Below are positions 11,033 through 22,290 of a stretch of 64,000 nt of DNA, one piece after another. The translations under genes and the position numbers were made by a program. Source of the stretch: Eledone cirrhosa. Lineage: Eukaryota; Mollusca; Cephalopoda; Octopoda; Eledonidae. How positions within the stretch are numbered: position 1 is the first letter of the stretch; every line of letters starts with the position of its first letter. The notes under the pieces were generated by a model. That model did no database searches. It worked only from the letters and a program-made list of their open reading frames with translations, and was not told the DNA's origin. The DNA is taken from the NCBI GenBank assembly GCA_964016885.1, contig OZ024741.1, positions 25,847,927-25,911,926 on the forward strand. Direction: 5' to 3'.

Positions 11033-11575
11033 TGTGTGTGTAGGTATGTATGTATGTGTGTGTTTGTATATATATGTATGTATGTGTGTGTATGTATGTG
11101 TGTGTGTCTGTATGCCTGTGTATATCTGTGAATGTTGTCTGTGTGTGTGTATATATGTGTGTATATATGTGTGTGTATATATATATGTGTGTGTGTGTAT
11201 GCATTATGCATGTGTGTGTATATGTAAGCAAGTATGTGTGTATGCATGTGTGTATGTATGTGTGTATGCATGTGTGTGCATATGTGTATGTGTCTGTATG
11301 TATGTATGCATGTGTGTATGTATGTGTGTATATATGTGTGTATGTGTGTATATATGTATGCTTGTATGTGTGTATATATGTGTTTATGTATGTATGCATG
11401 TGTGTGAGAGTATATGTATGCATGTATGTGTGTATGTGTATGTGTGTGTATGTCTGTGTGTGAGTGTATGTATGTGTGTATGCGTGAGTGTGTGAGTGTA
11501 TGTATGCATGTATGTGTGTATGTATGTGAGTATATGTGTGTATGTATGTATGTATGTATGTTTGTGTGTTTATCT
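11033..11575. repeat. (TG)n/(TGTA)n microsatellite
   Basis: About 540 bp of imperfect GTATGT and GTGTGT. It encodes only Cys/Val/Tyr repeat shadows. Confidence 0.95.
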
Positions 11576-11677
11576 GTTCTTCAATATTCCATATTTATCA
11601 ACACCCCCCCCCTCTCTCTCTGGGACTGAGGAGATCTAGGTCAAACCACAGTTTCTCTTGGTTACTAACATCTGTCA

Positions 11678-11723
11678 TACTTACTACTACTACTACCATT
11701 ACTACTACTACTACTGCTACCAT

Positions 11724-11755
<32 letters not shown>

Positions 11756-12122
11756 TTACTACCATTACTACTACTACTACTACTGCTACCATTACTACTA
11801 CTACTGCTACCATTACTACTACTACTACTACCATTACTACTACTACTACTACCATTATTACTACTACTACTACTATTACTACCATTACTACTACTACTAC
11901 TGCTACCATTACTACTACTACCATTACTACCATTACTACTACTACTACTGCTACCATTACTACTACTACTGCTACCATTATTACTACTACTACTACCATT
12001 ACTACTACTACTACCATTACTACTACTACTACCATTACTACTACTACTACCATTACTACTACTATTACTGCTACTATTACTGCTACTATTACTACTACTA
12101 TTACTATTACTACTACTACTAC

Positions 12123-12153
<31 letters not shown>
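11678..12153. repeat. (TAC/ATT)n trinucleotide tract
   Basis: About 475 bp of ACT trinucleotides with regularly interspersed 'accatt' and 'gct' variants. It directly precedes a SINE head. Confidence 0.95.
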
Positions 12154-12155
<2 letters not shown>

Positions 12156-12169
12156 ATTAGGCATACAGG

Positions 12170-12405
12170 TGGATACAGGGGGCCTAGTGGTTAAGGTGAA
12201 TGTTGTGGGTTCAATTCCTGAGCTGGATTCGGTGTTGTGTTCTTCAACAAAATATTTCATGTTGCTCCAGTATACTCAGCTGAGAATGAGTACCAGTAAT
12301 AGCTGGAGGTTTGACCCTGTGATGGACTGTCCAGGAGGGAGTCTTATACTTACAGTCCTTTTACGCTACAAAACCGGGATAAGCACCGGCCTAACAAACC
12401 TCCTT
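12170..12405 (+). mobile_element. tRNA-derived SINE
   Basis: A box-like 'ggcctagtggttaagg' and B box 'gggttcaattcc', followed by the conserved core 'gttgctccagtatactcagc' and 'agctggaggtttgaccctg', then 'gggataagcaccggcc'. The same core is found at 18950-19170 and, reversed, at 55083-55440. Confidence 0.88.
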
Positions 12406-12424
12406 ACATTAAAATATTCCAAAC

Positions 12425-12505
12425 AGTTTAATAATTCTTTCTAATGTTGACACAAAGTCAGCAATTCTGGGGAAGTGGGAATGGATTATATTGACCCCCC
12501 CCCCC
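12425..12505 (-). mobile_element. SINE fragment (OR-like, reverse)
   Basis: Contains 'gttgacacaaagtcagcaat', the reverse of the tail-proximal part of the ATT-tailed SINE, followed by a poly-C run. It may be the missing portion of the SINE at 12890. Confidence 0.6.
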
Positions 12506-12889
12506 ATCTCCACCTGTACTCACAGGTCTCCAATAATTTCCCCACCCTCCCACTTATTAGTTTTCAGATATTATCCACCACCACCCCACTCTTATTCTAC
12601 CCCCCACCTCCACTTATTAAATTTTGCTAATCTATCTCCGTCAACACTTTATTTAAGTAGTAGCATTCCTGCAACAATTAATTTTCTTTAGACATCAAAA
12701 ACATTATACAAAAGTAAAGTACATTACTAGCAATCCCATATGTTATAAAATAAATAGGATGGGTTGGGGTCGCAATATTAAACTAAATGACTATATCTTT
12801 AAAAAAATCAATGGAGACAACCTAAAAAAAATTACCAGTTTTCCACCCTCACCTTGCTTATTCTAACCCACCCTCCTATTGTTTGGGAC
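12506..12889. other. No feature recognised
   Basis: C/T-rich then AT-rich sequence separating two pieces of a similar SINE. I see no ORF with family resemblance and no terminal repeats, so it is unclear whether this is an insertion. Confidence 0.5.
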
Positions 12890-13025
12890 TCAAGGCTTCT
12901 TAATTGGTACTTTATTTTATCAACTGAGAAAATGGTGAAAGAAAGGCTAAGTTGACCTCAGAGGGATTTGAACTCAGAACATAGTCATAATTAAATACTG
13001 CAAAACATTCTGTCTGACATCCTAA
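12890..13025 (-). mobile_element. SINE fragment (diverged, reverse)
   Basis: Carries 'tggtactttattttatc' and the B-box reverse 'gggatttgaactcagaac', in the order seen at 22033-22245, with about 20-25% divergence by eye. Confidence 0.72.
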
Positions 13026-16000
13026 CTCCGACCCTAACCATAACCCAAACTCTCACCCCGACCCTAACCACAACCCCAACTCTCACCCCGACCCTAACCA
13101 CAACCCCAACTCTCACCCCGACCCTAACCACAACCCCGACCCTAACCACAACCCCAACTCTCACCCCAACTCTCACCCCAACCCTAACCACAACCCCAAC
13201 TCTCACCCCAACTCTCACCCCGACCCTAACCATAACCCAAAACTCACCCCGACCCTAACCATAACCCAAACTCTCACCCCGACCCTAACCACAACCCCAA
13301 CTCTCACCCGACCCTAACCACAACCCCAACTCTCACCCCGACCCTAACCACAACCCTAACTCTCACCCCGACCCTAACCACAACCCCAACTCTCACCCCG
13401 ACCCTAACCACAACCCCAACTCTCACCCCAACTCTCACCCCAACCCTAACCATAACCCAAACTCTCACCCTGACTCTAACCACAACCCCAACTCTCACCC
13501 CGACCCTAACCACAACCCCAACTCTCACCCCGACCCTAACCACAACCCCAACTCTCACCCCGACCCTAACCACAACCCCAACTCTCACCCCGACCCTAAC
13601 CACAACCCCAACTCTCACCCCGACCCTAACTATAACCCAAACTCTCACTCCGACCCTAACCATAACCCAAACTCTCACCCCGACCCTAACCACAACCCCA
13701 ACTCTCACCCCGACCCTAACCACAACCCCAACTCTCACCCCGACCCTAACCACAACCCCAACTCTCACCCCGACCCTAACCACAACCCCAACTCTCACCC
13801 CAACTCTCACCCCAACCCTAACCACAACCCCAACTCTCACCCCGACCCTAACCATAACCCAAACTCTCACCCCGACCCTAACCATAACCCAAACTCTCAC
13901 CCCGACCCTAACCACGACCCCAACTCTCACCCCGACCCTAACCACAACCCCAACTCTCACCCCGACCCTAACCACAACCCCAACTCTCACCCCGACCCTA
14001 ACCACAACCCCAACTCTCACCCCAACCCTAACCATAACCCAAACTCTCACCCTGACTCTAACCACAACCCCAACTCTCACCCCGACCCTAACCACAACCC
14101 CAACTCTCACTCCGACCCTAACCACAACCCCAACTCTCACCCCAACTCTCACCCCGACCCTAACCATAACCCAAACTCTCACCCCGACCCTAACCATAAC
14201 CCAAACTCTCACCCCGACCCTAACCACAACCCCAACTCTCACCCGACCCTAACCACAACCCCAACTCTCACCCGACCCTAACCACAACCCCAACTCTCAC
14301 CCCGACCCTAACCACAACCCCAACTCTCACCCCGACCCTAACCACAACCCCAACTCTCACCCCAACTCTCACCCCAACCCTAACCATAACCCAAACTCTC
14401 ACCCTGACTCTAACCACAACCCCAACTCTAACCACAACCCCAACTCTCACCCCGACCCTAACCACAACCCCAACTCTCACCCCGACCCTAACCACAACCC
14501 CAACTCTCACTCCGACCCTAACCACAACCCCAACTCTCACCCCAACTCTCACCCGACCCTAACCACAACCCCAACTCTCACCCCGACCCTAACCACAACC
14601 CCAACTCTCACCCCGACCCTAACTATAACCCAAACTCTCACTCCGACCCTAACCATAACCCAAACTCTCACCCCGACCCTAACCACAACCCCAACTCTCA
14701 CCCCGACCCTAACCACAACCCCAACTCTCACCCCGACCCTAACCACAACCCCAACTCTCACCCCGACCCTAACCACAACCCCAACTCTCACCCCAACTCT
14801 CACCCCAACCCTAACCATAACCCAAACTCTCACCCTGACTCTAACCACAACCCCAACTCTAACCACAACCCCAACTCTCACCCCGACCCTAACCACAACC
14901 CCAACTCTCACCCCGACCCTAACCACAACCCCAACTCTCACCCCGACCCTAACCACAACCCCAACTCTCACCCCGACCCTAACCACAACCCCAACTCTCA
15001 CCCCGACCCTAACCACAACCCCAACTCTCACCCCAACTCTCACCCCAACCCTAACCATAACCCAAACTCTCACCCTGACTCTAACCACAACCCCAACTCT
15101 AACCACAACCCCAACTCTCACCCCGACCCTAACCACAACCCCAACTCTCACCCCGACCCTAACCACAACCCCAACTCTCACTCCGACCCTAACCACAACC
15201 CCAACTCTCACCCCAACTCTCACCCGACCCTAACCACAACCCCAACTCTCACCCCGACCCTAACCACAACCCCAACTCTCACCCCGACCCTAACTATAAC
15301 CCAAACTCTCACTCCGACCCTAACCATAACCCAAACTCTCACCCCGACCCTAACCACAACCCCAACTCTCACCCCGACCCTAACCACAACCCCAACTCTC
15401 ACCCCGACCCTAACCACAACCCCAACTCTCACCCCAACTCTCACCCTAACCACAACCCCAACTCTCACCCCAACTCTCACCCCGACCCTAACCATAACCC
15501 AAACTCTCACCCCGACCCTAACCATAACCCAAACTCTCACCCCGACCCTAACCATAACCCAAACTCTCACCCCGACCCTAACCACAACCCCAACTCTCAC
15601 CCCGACCCTAACCACAACCCCAACTCTCACCCCGACCCTAACCACAACCCCAACTCTCACCCCGACCCTAACCACAACCCCAACTCTCACCCCAACTCTC
15701 ACCCCAACCCTAACCATAACCCAAACTCTCACCCTGACTCTAACCAGAACCCCAACTCTCACCCCGACCCTAACCACAACCCCAACTCTCACCCCGACCC
15801 TAACCACAACCCCAACTCTCAATCCGACCCTAACCACAACCCCAACTCTCACCCCAACTCTCACCCGACCCTAACCACAACCCCAACTCTCACCCCGACC
15901 CTAACCACAACCCCAACTCTCACCCCGACCCTAACCACAACCCCAACTCTCACCCCGACCCTAACCACAACCCCAACTCTCACCCCGACCCTAACTATAA

Positions 16001-16676
16001 CCCAAACTCTCACTCCGACCCTAACCACAACCCCAACTCTCACCCCGACCCTAACCACAACCCCAACTCTCACCCCAACCCTAACCATAACCCAAACTCT
16101 CACCCCGACCCTAACCACAACCCCAACTCTCACCCCAACCCTAACCATAACCCAAACTCTCACCCTGACCCTAACCACAACCCCAACTCTCACTCCGACC
16201 CTAACCACAACACCAACTCTCACCCCAACTCTCACCCCAACTCTCACCCGACCCTAACCACAACCCCAACTCTCACCCAAACCCTAACCACAACCCCAAC
16301 TCTCACCCCGACCCTAACCATAACCCAAACTCTCACCCCGACCCTAACCACAACCCCAACTCTCACCCCGACCCTAACCACAACCCCAACTCTCACCCCA
16401 ACTCTCACCCCGACCCTAACCATAACCCAAACTCTCACCCCGACCCTAACCACAACCCCAACTCTTACCCCGACCCTAACCACAACCCCAACTCTCACCC
16501 CGACCCTAACCACAACCCCAACTCTTACCCCGACCCTAACCACAACCCCAACTCTCACCCCAACTCTCACCCCGACCCTAACCACAACCCCAACTCTCAC
16601 CCCGACCCTAACCACAACCCCAACTCTCACCCCGACCCTAACTACAACCCCAACTCTCACCCCGACCCTAACCCTA
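13022..16676. repeat. 30 bp telomere-like minisatellite (about 3.65 kb)
   Basis: Units of about 30 bp combine 'ccctaaccacaacccc' with 'aactctcaccccga'. Every unit carries a CCCTAAC block like the C-strand of the TTAGGG telomere repeat. The last unit contains a true tandem, 'gaccctaaccctaac'. Shorter variants ('tctcacccgacc', 'accataacccaaactctc') recur at larger spacing (for example 14616 and 15287, 671 bp apart), showing block duplications. Minus-strand frames of the type VGVRVGVVVR are shadows. Confidence 0.95.
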
Positions 16677-16915
16677 ACAACTTTGAAAATTCAAAGAAAA
16701 AATTGTTATTAACAGCATTCTGTCAAAGTTTTTATGATTTCTAAACTTTATTGAAGCAGTGTATTAATTAGAAATACAGTAAAGAAAGGGTTAAATTGTA
16801 AAGGTCTGGCAACCCATCCAGGGATGGGTTTTGTACTTTCAGTAGCAGAGGTGGGTGGTGAAAGGCTGGTAGCACTGGGCCTGCCTCATGGGATAAACAT
16901 CCCTTCAAACTATGA
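16677..16915. other. No feature recognised
   Basis: AT-rich sequence with 'ttagaaatacagtaaagaaa' followed by 'gggttaa'. A related phrase is at 20289 ('ttagaaatgcagtcatgaaa'), which hints at a shared repeat, but no family can be named. Confidence 0.4.
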
Positions 16916-17281
16916 CACAATTGCTACTACCACTACTACTGCCATCACCACCACTACTACTACTACTGTCATCACCACTACTATTACTACTACTTCTGCC
17001 ATCATCATCACCACCACTACTACTACTACCGCTACTACTACCACCACCACTACTACTACCACCACCACCATTACTATTACCACCACCACCACCGCCACTA
17101 CTACTACCACCACCACCACCTCCACTACTACTACTACTACCACCACCACCACTACCACCTCTATCACCACCACTATCACCACCACCACCACCACCACCAC
17201 CACAACTACTACTATTACTACTACTACTACCACCACCTCTACCGCCACCATCACCACTGCTACTACTATTACCACCACCAA
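16916..17281. repeat. (ACT/ACC)n trinucleotide tract
   Basis: Imperfect trinucleotides. All open frames here are homopolymeric shadows. Confidence 0.95.
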
Positions 17282-17357
17282 GTTTTATAACTTTATTAAA
17301 ATAGTGGTTTGCAATGGCCAAATGAAAAACAGTGTGTTGGTCTTGTATATCCTGTTG

Positions 17358-17660
17358 CTAGTATTGTGGTGGTGGTATAGTGGTGGTGTGGTGGTGGTGT
17401 GGTGTGGTGGTGGTGGTGTAATGGTGTTGGTGTTGTGGTATGCTGCCGTGTGGTAGTGGTGTGGTTTACTGTTGGTGTGTTGGTGTTGTGGTATGGTGCC
17501 ATGTGGTGGTGTTGTGGTAAAATGTGGTGTGTTGGCAATGGCTTGGTAGTGGTGTCAGTGGTGGTAGTGATATAATGACATGTTTGTGAGTGTGATGGCA
17601 GTTGCTTGGTTGTAGTAGTAGTGGTGATGGTAGTAGTGTTTATGGTAGAGGTGGTACTGG
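17358..17660. repeat. GTG-rich degenerate repeat
   Basis: Degenerate GGTGGTGT and GTTGGTGT units, ending before a C run at about 17685-17699. Nothing else is recognisable up to 17877. Confidence 0.85.
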
Positions 17661-17875
17661 AAATATCTCTTGTCTGACCTTCTCCCCCCCCCCCCCCCCA
17701 ACACTACTTACTTAACCTATTTCCCCCCACCCCATCCAACCCTGAGCAAAGCACTGAAAATATCTGTCTGTTCCCATTACTTAACATCATAGGAGATGTG
17801 AGAGAGTGTGGCTGATGGTAATAAATATATAGATGCAGCAGAGAGAGATTGCTATGTAGATAGTGAGTGGCAGAA

Positions 17876-17877
<2 letters not shown>

Positions 17878-17916
<39 letters not shown>
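17878..17916. repeat. (AT)n microsatellite
   Basis: Near-perfect AT dinucleotides. Confidence 0.95.
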
Positions 17917-17919
<3 letters not shown>

Positions 17920-17920
<1 letters not shown>

Positions 17921-18015
17921 CAAGCAAGACATGGTCACCTGACCTGGCATTGCTCACAACAGGATAACTAGTCTAACCCATGCCAGTGCGGAAAATGGAT
18001 GTTGAATGGAGATGA
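17920..18015 (+). mobile_element. LINE/SINE GAT-tailed 3' fragment
   Basis: Contains 'agacatggtcacctgac' and 'taacccatgccagtgcgg' and ends 'gatgatgat'. It matches the end of the module at 48620-48735. Confidence 0.75.
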
Positions 18016-18060
18016 TGATTTATATATACACACACACACACACACACACATATACCACTA

Positions 18061-18510
18061 TTGGCCGCTAAGGGTTTCTCTCTAAAAATGAAGGGCAGGC
18101 TGTATGATGCCTGCATACGAACAGCGATGTTACATGGCAGTGAGACATGGGCCTTGTGTGCAGAGGATCTACGCAGACTGGAGAGGAATGAAGCTTGCAT
18201 ACTCGGTTGGATATGCGAACGGCAAAGCATAAATGAACTAAGTGAGAAATTAGGAATAAGAGGGATCAGATGCTGTTTACTTGAGAGAAGACTATGTTGG
18301 TATGGCCACGTGATGCGCATGAAAGACGACAGCTGTATAAAAATCTGCAGGGCGATCAAAATAGACGGTAGCTACGGAGTAGGCAGACCCAGAAAAACCT
18401 GGGATGACTTGATAAATTCTGACCTTACACACTTACACCTCTCCAAGTCAATGTCACTGGACCGAGATCTTTGGCGCTACGCAGTAATACAAAAGACCCG
18501 CCTTGCCTAA
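18061..18510 (+). pseudogene. LINE ORF2 C-terminal fragment (RTE-like)
   Basis: A 149-codon open stretch with the C-terminal LINE pattern LYDACIRTAMLHGSETWAL, then LRRLERNEACILGWIC, RRLCWYGHVMRM, GRPRKTWDD and LDRDLWRYAV. These follow the RT palm in RTE-like and related non-LTR elements. No catalytic RT motif or endonuclease remains, because the 5' side is cut off by CA/TA microsatellite at about 18030-18058. The apparent first codon is TTG, so no genuine start exists. The frame ends at TAA (18508) and passes into the family 3' UTR. Confidence 0.83.
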
Positions 18511-18890
18511 GTACAAAGCGAAACCTACAGTCAGTAGGCATCTCTTAACAAAAATACACCACCGTCCCACTACCCCTACCCCCACCGCCATCTACATCAC
18601 CCCTTTCGATGTAAAGCTATGTTGGTACCACAACATCCAGTCCGAAATAAATGAGGTCATGTAGGTGTCACGACAAAAAAACACAGTCCACGCTGTAATG
18701 TGGCCGTGTAGGTAACACGGTAAAAACCTCCCAGTCCACACTGTAAACGTGGTTGGTGTTAGGAAGGGCATCCGGCCATAGAAAACCCGCCAGACAGTCC
18801 CGTGCAAGACAACAAATCTTGCCTCAAGTGGGACAATTCCCGTCCAGACCCATGCTAGCGTGAAAGATGGACGTTAAACGATGATGATGA
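18511..18890 (+). mobile_element. 3' UTR and GAT tail of the RTE-like LINE
   Basis: Continues from the LINE ORF: 'ggcatctcttaac', 'cagtccacactgtaaacg', 'gttggtgttaggaagggc', 'acccatgctagcgtg', 'gacgttaaacgatgatgat'. The same module, in fragments, is at 20048, 48448 and (reverse) 55083. The last of these is joined to a tRNA-like head, making a LINE/SINE pair with a shared 3' end. Confidence 0.85.
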
Positions 18891-18949
18891 TATATATATA
18901 TATTTATATGTACATATATTTATATGTATGTATATATTTATGTATGTGG

Positions 18950-19170
18950 CCTAGAGTCACATGGTCTAGTGGTAAGGGTGTTGGACTTACGATCATAATG
19001 TCGTGGGTTTGATTCCTGGGTTGCCTGTTGTGTTCTTGAGCAAAACACTTCATTTTACGTTACTCCAGTATACTCAGCTGAAAATGAGAACCAGCAATAG
19101 CTGGAGGTTTAACCCTGCAATGGACTGGTGTCCTGGGATAAGCACCGGCTAAATAAGCCTTTTGGCTTAA
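18950..19170 (+). mobile_element. tRNA-derived SINE
   Basis: A box region 'tggtctagtggtaagggtg' and B box 'gggtttgattcctggg', then 'gttgtgttcttgagcaaa' and 'agctggaggtttaaccctg'. Homologous to 12170-12405. Followed by TA/GT microsatellite (19188-19250). Confidence 0.9.
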
Positions 19171-19409
19171 GACAGACTTTAGACTTTTAGATATATATAT
19201 ATATATATGTGTGTATGTATATATGTGTGTGTGTATATATATATATATAGATATCAAAATCCACATTCAATAAAAACACCAGGATTTTTTCATTCTGATG
19301 ACTAAAAGCAGATTTGTTTGCTTTCAAGAAACCACTGGTAAATGAAATAATTATCTTATGTTGTTTATTACATAACTATTAAGCTCTGTAACCTACATAG
19401 AGCACTCTA

Positions 19410-19446
19410 TTTTCCTGGACCTTTCCGATGGAATTACTTCATTCAT
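19410..19446 (+). repeat. Shared 35 bp repeat end
   Basis: 'tttcctggacctttcc' and 'ggaattacttcattca' recur with few changes at about 42635-42668, both times directly before a dinucleotide microsatellite. This is probably the 3' end of one repeat family. 19250-19409 has no recognisable feature. Confidence 0.6.
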
Positions 19447-19599
19447 ATATATATATATATGTATATATCACTAATTTTTAATACAAATTGGATTTATCTC
19501 TGAACTGTATGGCTGTTGACAAAATTAGATCTTTAAATATTTGAATCCCTTATAATCAATTTTTATATTGAAATGATTAATAATCTTAGTAAATCCCTC

Positions 19600-20010
19600 A
19601 AAATTCTTCTCCTTCTCCTTCTTCTTTTTTTTTCTTCTTTTTCATTTTCTTTTTCTTTTTCTTTCTCTTGAGAGGGCCACGGGGGCAGAGTCCTCAAATA
19701 TTCCTTCCAGTGAGTCATGCCAGAATCAACCATCTCCGACTGATCTGACTGGATCCCCAAAAGAGATCAGCCAAGCTAATGGATGTTATCTAACGATCTT
19801 GCTCAGGGTCTACCCCTTGATCTCCTGCCTGTAAGATCTGTCCAGCAATTCTTTCCTGAGACATTCTAACAACATGTCTATAGTATCGGAGCTGTGATCT
19901 CTCAATTCAGAGAAGTAGTGACTCTACTTGGAGTGACTCTCTGATCTCTGAGCTATGCTTTCTATCAAGTAACATTACTCTAAAGACCCATTTCAGCCAC
20001 TTTATTCATG
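19600..20010 (-). pseudogene. LINE ORF C-terminal fragment with polypurine tail
   Basis: Minus-strand reading gives RSQLRYYRHVVRMSQERIAGQI, then WKEYLRTLPPWPSQE, followed by a GAAAA-rich tail (19600-19670). This is the C-terminus of the same LINE family seen at 50990-52680. The middle is frameshifted (GRRxRGRP region deleted). No RT motifs remain. Confidence 0.78.
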
Positions 20011-20047
20011 ATCATATTCTTTCGTATTCTTCATTAATTAATTAAAA

Positions 20048-20268
20048 CTAAAGCAACCAGTCCACACTGTAAAATGGTTGTGTAGGGGTTACGGCAAAAA
20101 GCACCTAGCACACACTGTAAATGTGGTTGGCGTAGGAAGGGCAGCTGTAGAAACCAAGCCAGAATCAGTTCTGTGTGAGTGAATCACAGTCCCCCAACCT
20201 GATCTCTCACAAAGGGACAGCCCATCCTACCCATGCTAACATCGAAGATGGACGTTAAACGATGAACA
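20048..20268 (+). mobile_element. GAT-tailed LINE/SINE 3' module
   Basis: 'cagtccacactgtaaaatgg', 'gtggttggcgtaggaaggg' and 'gatggacgttaaacgatga' align in order with 18650-18890. Confidence 0.82.
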
Positions 20269-20640
20269 AACGAGCGAAAGTTTATTTCATTAGAAATGCA
20301 GTCATGAAAGGGTTAAGAAGCATTGAGAAAATTTGAAATTTAAATGTGCATGTCCCAATGTAGATAACTATAATAGTCAATATTTGAGAAAATCAAGTAA
20401 AATACTCCTGGAGATGGACATAGGCAGACCTACAAGATGTGGCAGTTTCTTTACAGACTGTTTGAGTTTTGTTTTGTTTTTGTTTTTCATTTCCAGGTAT
20501 ACTTTAACAGATGTTCTCAACTATTATTAGAGTCATTTACTTTGGAACACATCTCAAATATTAAAAAGAAGTCACTTTGTCTTGTAGCTTGACCCTGACA
20601 TCTGTTGTTCTCGCATTCAAAACTGGAGAAATAATAGTTT
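20269..20640. other. No feature recognised
   Basis: AT-rich sequence. The stretch 'tttgtttttcatttccag' at about 20476 looks like a splice acceptor but lies next to no supportable exon. No gene is called. Confidence 0.4.
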
Positions 20641-20970
20641 TATACTCTACACATCCACACACCCACACATCCTCAGATCCACTCCCACATCCTCAGATCC
20701 ACCCCACACATCCTCAGAGCCACCCCCTACCCCACCCCACAGTCCTCAGATCCCTCCCACACACACACACACATCCTCAGATCCACCTCACTCCCCACAC
20801 ACACACACATCCTCAGATTCCCCCCCCCACACACACACACATCCTCAGATTCCCCTCCCCCCACACACACACATCCTCAGATCTACCCCACCCCCATACA
20901 CACAGTCCTCAGACCCCTCCCCCCACATTCTCAGATCCCCCCATACACACACAATGCTTATACCCCCCCC
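20640..20970. repeat. 'acacatcctcagatcc' minisatellite
   Basis: C/A-rich units of variable length (18-45 bp) around the phrase 'cacatcctcagatcc'. Pro/His-rich frames are shadows. Confidence 0.9.
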
Positions 20971-21069
20971 CACATTAACAAAGGAATGAAAAACCTTATT
21001 TCTTACACTAAAACTCATATCAAACTAATGGCTATAATCAAATCATTCTTATTGATACCCCCTCCCCTC

Positions 21070-21475
21070 ATCTCTCACTCTCTTGCACACTATCTTTCTC
21101 ACACTCTCTTTCTCACACTCTCTCACACTCTCTCTCACTCTCACACACTCACTCTCTCACACTCTCTCTCACTCTCACACACTCTCTCTCACTCTCTCAC
21201 ACTCACTCTCACACACTCTCTCTCTCACACTCTTTCTCTCTCACACTCTTTCTCTCACACACTCTTTCTCTCACACACTCTCTCTCTCACACACTCTCTC
21301 TCTCACACACTCTCTCTCTCACACACTCTCTCACACACTCTCTCTCTCACACATTCTCTCACCCACTCTCTCACCCACTCTCACTCTCTCACACACACAC
21401 ACTCTCTCTCTCTCTCTCAATCTCTTGCACTCTCTCACCCACTCTCACCCACTCTCACTCTCTTGCACTAATTCA
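21070..21475. repeat. (CTCTCACA)n pyrimidine-rich repeat
   Basis: Imperfect TCTC/ACAC units over about 400 bp. The following 21476-21811 holds no recognisable feature. Confidence 0.93.
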
Positions 21476-21811
21476 CCTCTCTCCCTCTCTCAGACAGTTC
21501 CTGCTGGTTCTTCTCTCTCCTTTGTCTTCCACTAAACAATCTAATTGTTATTGTTGTTTAACTCTGAAGTCATCTTTAATGGAACAATAATAGATTTATA
21601 GTCTGGCTCTTCCCATGTCCAGCTGCCACCCCCTCCAACTTCTTTTATTTCTTCCAGTGTTTCTAGAAAAAATAATATCCAATATGTCCTGCTGTCTTTA
21701 AAACAGTTGATAATGGTTTGAGGGAGATTTCTCTGCTATTTCTAACATGTTGGGCAACCACATAGAAATTCTGTTTGGGATGATGATAAATCAATGGACA
21801 TGTGTGATATA

Positions 21812-22028
21812 TGAGGGGCTGCTGATAAGTTCCTGGCTTCATCACTGCTACAGAGGCCTGACTGGAGACCCAACCTTCCAAGTTCTCTTTACAGGGCTTA
21901 GAAAAACTGAAGGACAGTTGCAATAAGTGTGTGAATCTGAGAGGGAGATATGTTGAATAAAATTATAATTAACTGATCCTCCTGTATTTTATTTTACCCA
22001 AAGTCAGGAACTTTTCAGCACCTCCTTG
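21812..22028. mobile_element. Short TA-flanked MITE (mariner-like TIRs)
   Basis: The left end 'gaggggctgctgataagttc' then 'ctggctt' is mirrored at the right end by 'aagtcaggaacttttcagca' then 'cctcc'. Each end is flanked by TA (21810-21811 and 22029-22030). 217 bp with no coding capacity. TA duplication and short TIRs suit the Tc1/mariner group; the family is not certain. Confidence 0.72.
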
Positions 22029-22032
22029 TAAT

Positions 22033-22245
22033 GTGTAATAATTGTTTCTACTTTTTGACACAAGGCCAGCAATTAACCAGTGCATTACTGGTACTTTATT
22101 TTATCGACCCTGTAAAGATGAAAGGCAAAGTTAACCTCGGCGGGATTTGAACTCAGAAGGACAAGGGTCATAACTCTGTACATCAAAGCATGGTGTCCGA
22201 CCTTCTACCGATACTGCCAATTCACCGCCATTGTAATGTGTAGTA
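22033..22245 (-). mobile_element. tRNA-derived SINE (reverse)
   Basis: Reverse copy of the ATT-tailed SINE at 8611-8822: 'gacacaaggccagcaatt', 'ggtactttattttatcgacc' and 'gggatttgaactcagaa' (B box) in order. Confidence 0.87.
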
Positions 22246-22249
22246 ATAA

Positions 22250-22290
22250 TAATGAAAATTGTGTACAGTGCTCACGTGCACTACAATTGC
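22250..22290 (-). mobile_element. LINE 3'-end fragment
   Basis: 'gtgtacagtgctcacgtgc' then 'actacaa' is the reverse complement of the LINE end at about 8580-8606 with one mismatch. The neighbouring SINE has the same relation to it in both places. Confidence 0.7.

Noticed and set aside
12170..12260. Possible tRNA gene (A and B boxes)
   Set aside because: No cloverleaf acceptor or anticodon arm can be completed, and the continuing conserved core shows it is a SINE head.
11536..12444. 302-codon frame with poly-Thr
   Set aside because: Fusion of a GT microsatellite, an ACT trinucleotide tract and a SINE.
13304..14242. Open frame of 312 codons (Val/Arg/Gly repeats)
   Set aside because: Shadow of the 30 bp telomere-like repeat. 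Unit length divisible by 3 explains the lack of stops.
20470..20530. Polypyrimidine tract followed by CAG resembling a splice acceptor
   Set aside because: No plausible exon, donor site or protein homology nearby.
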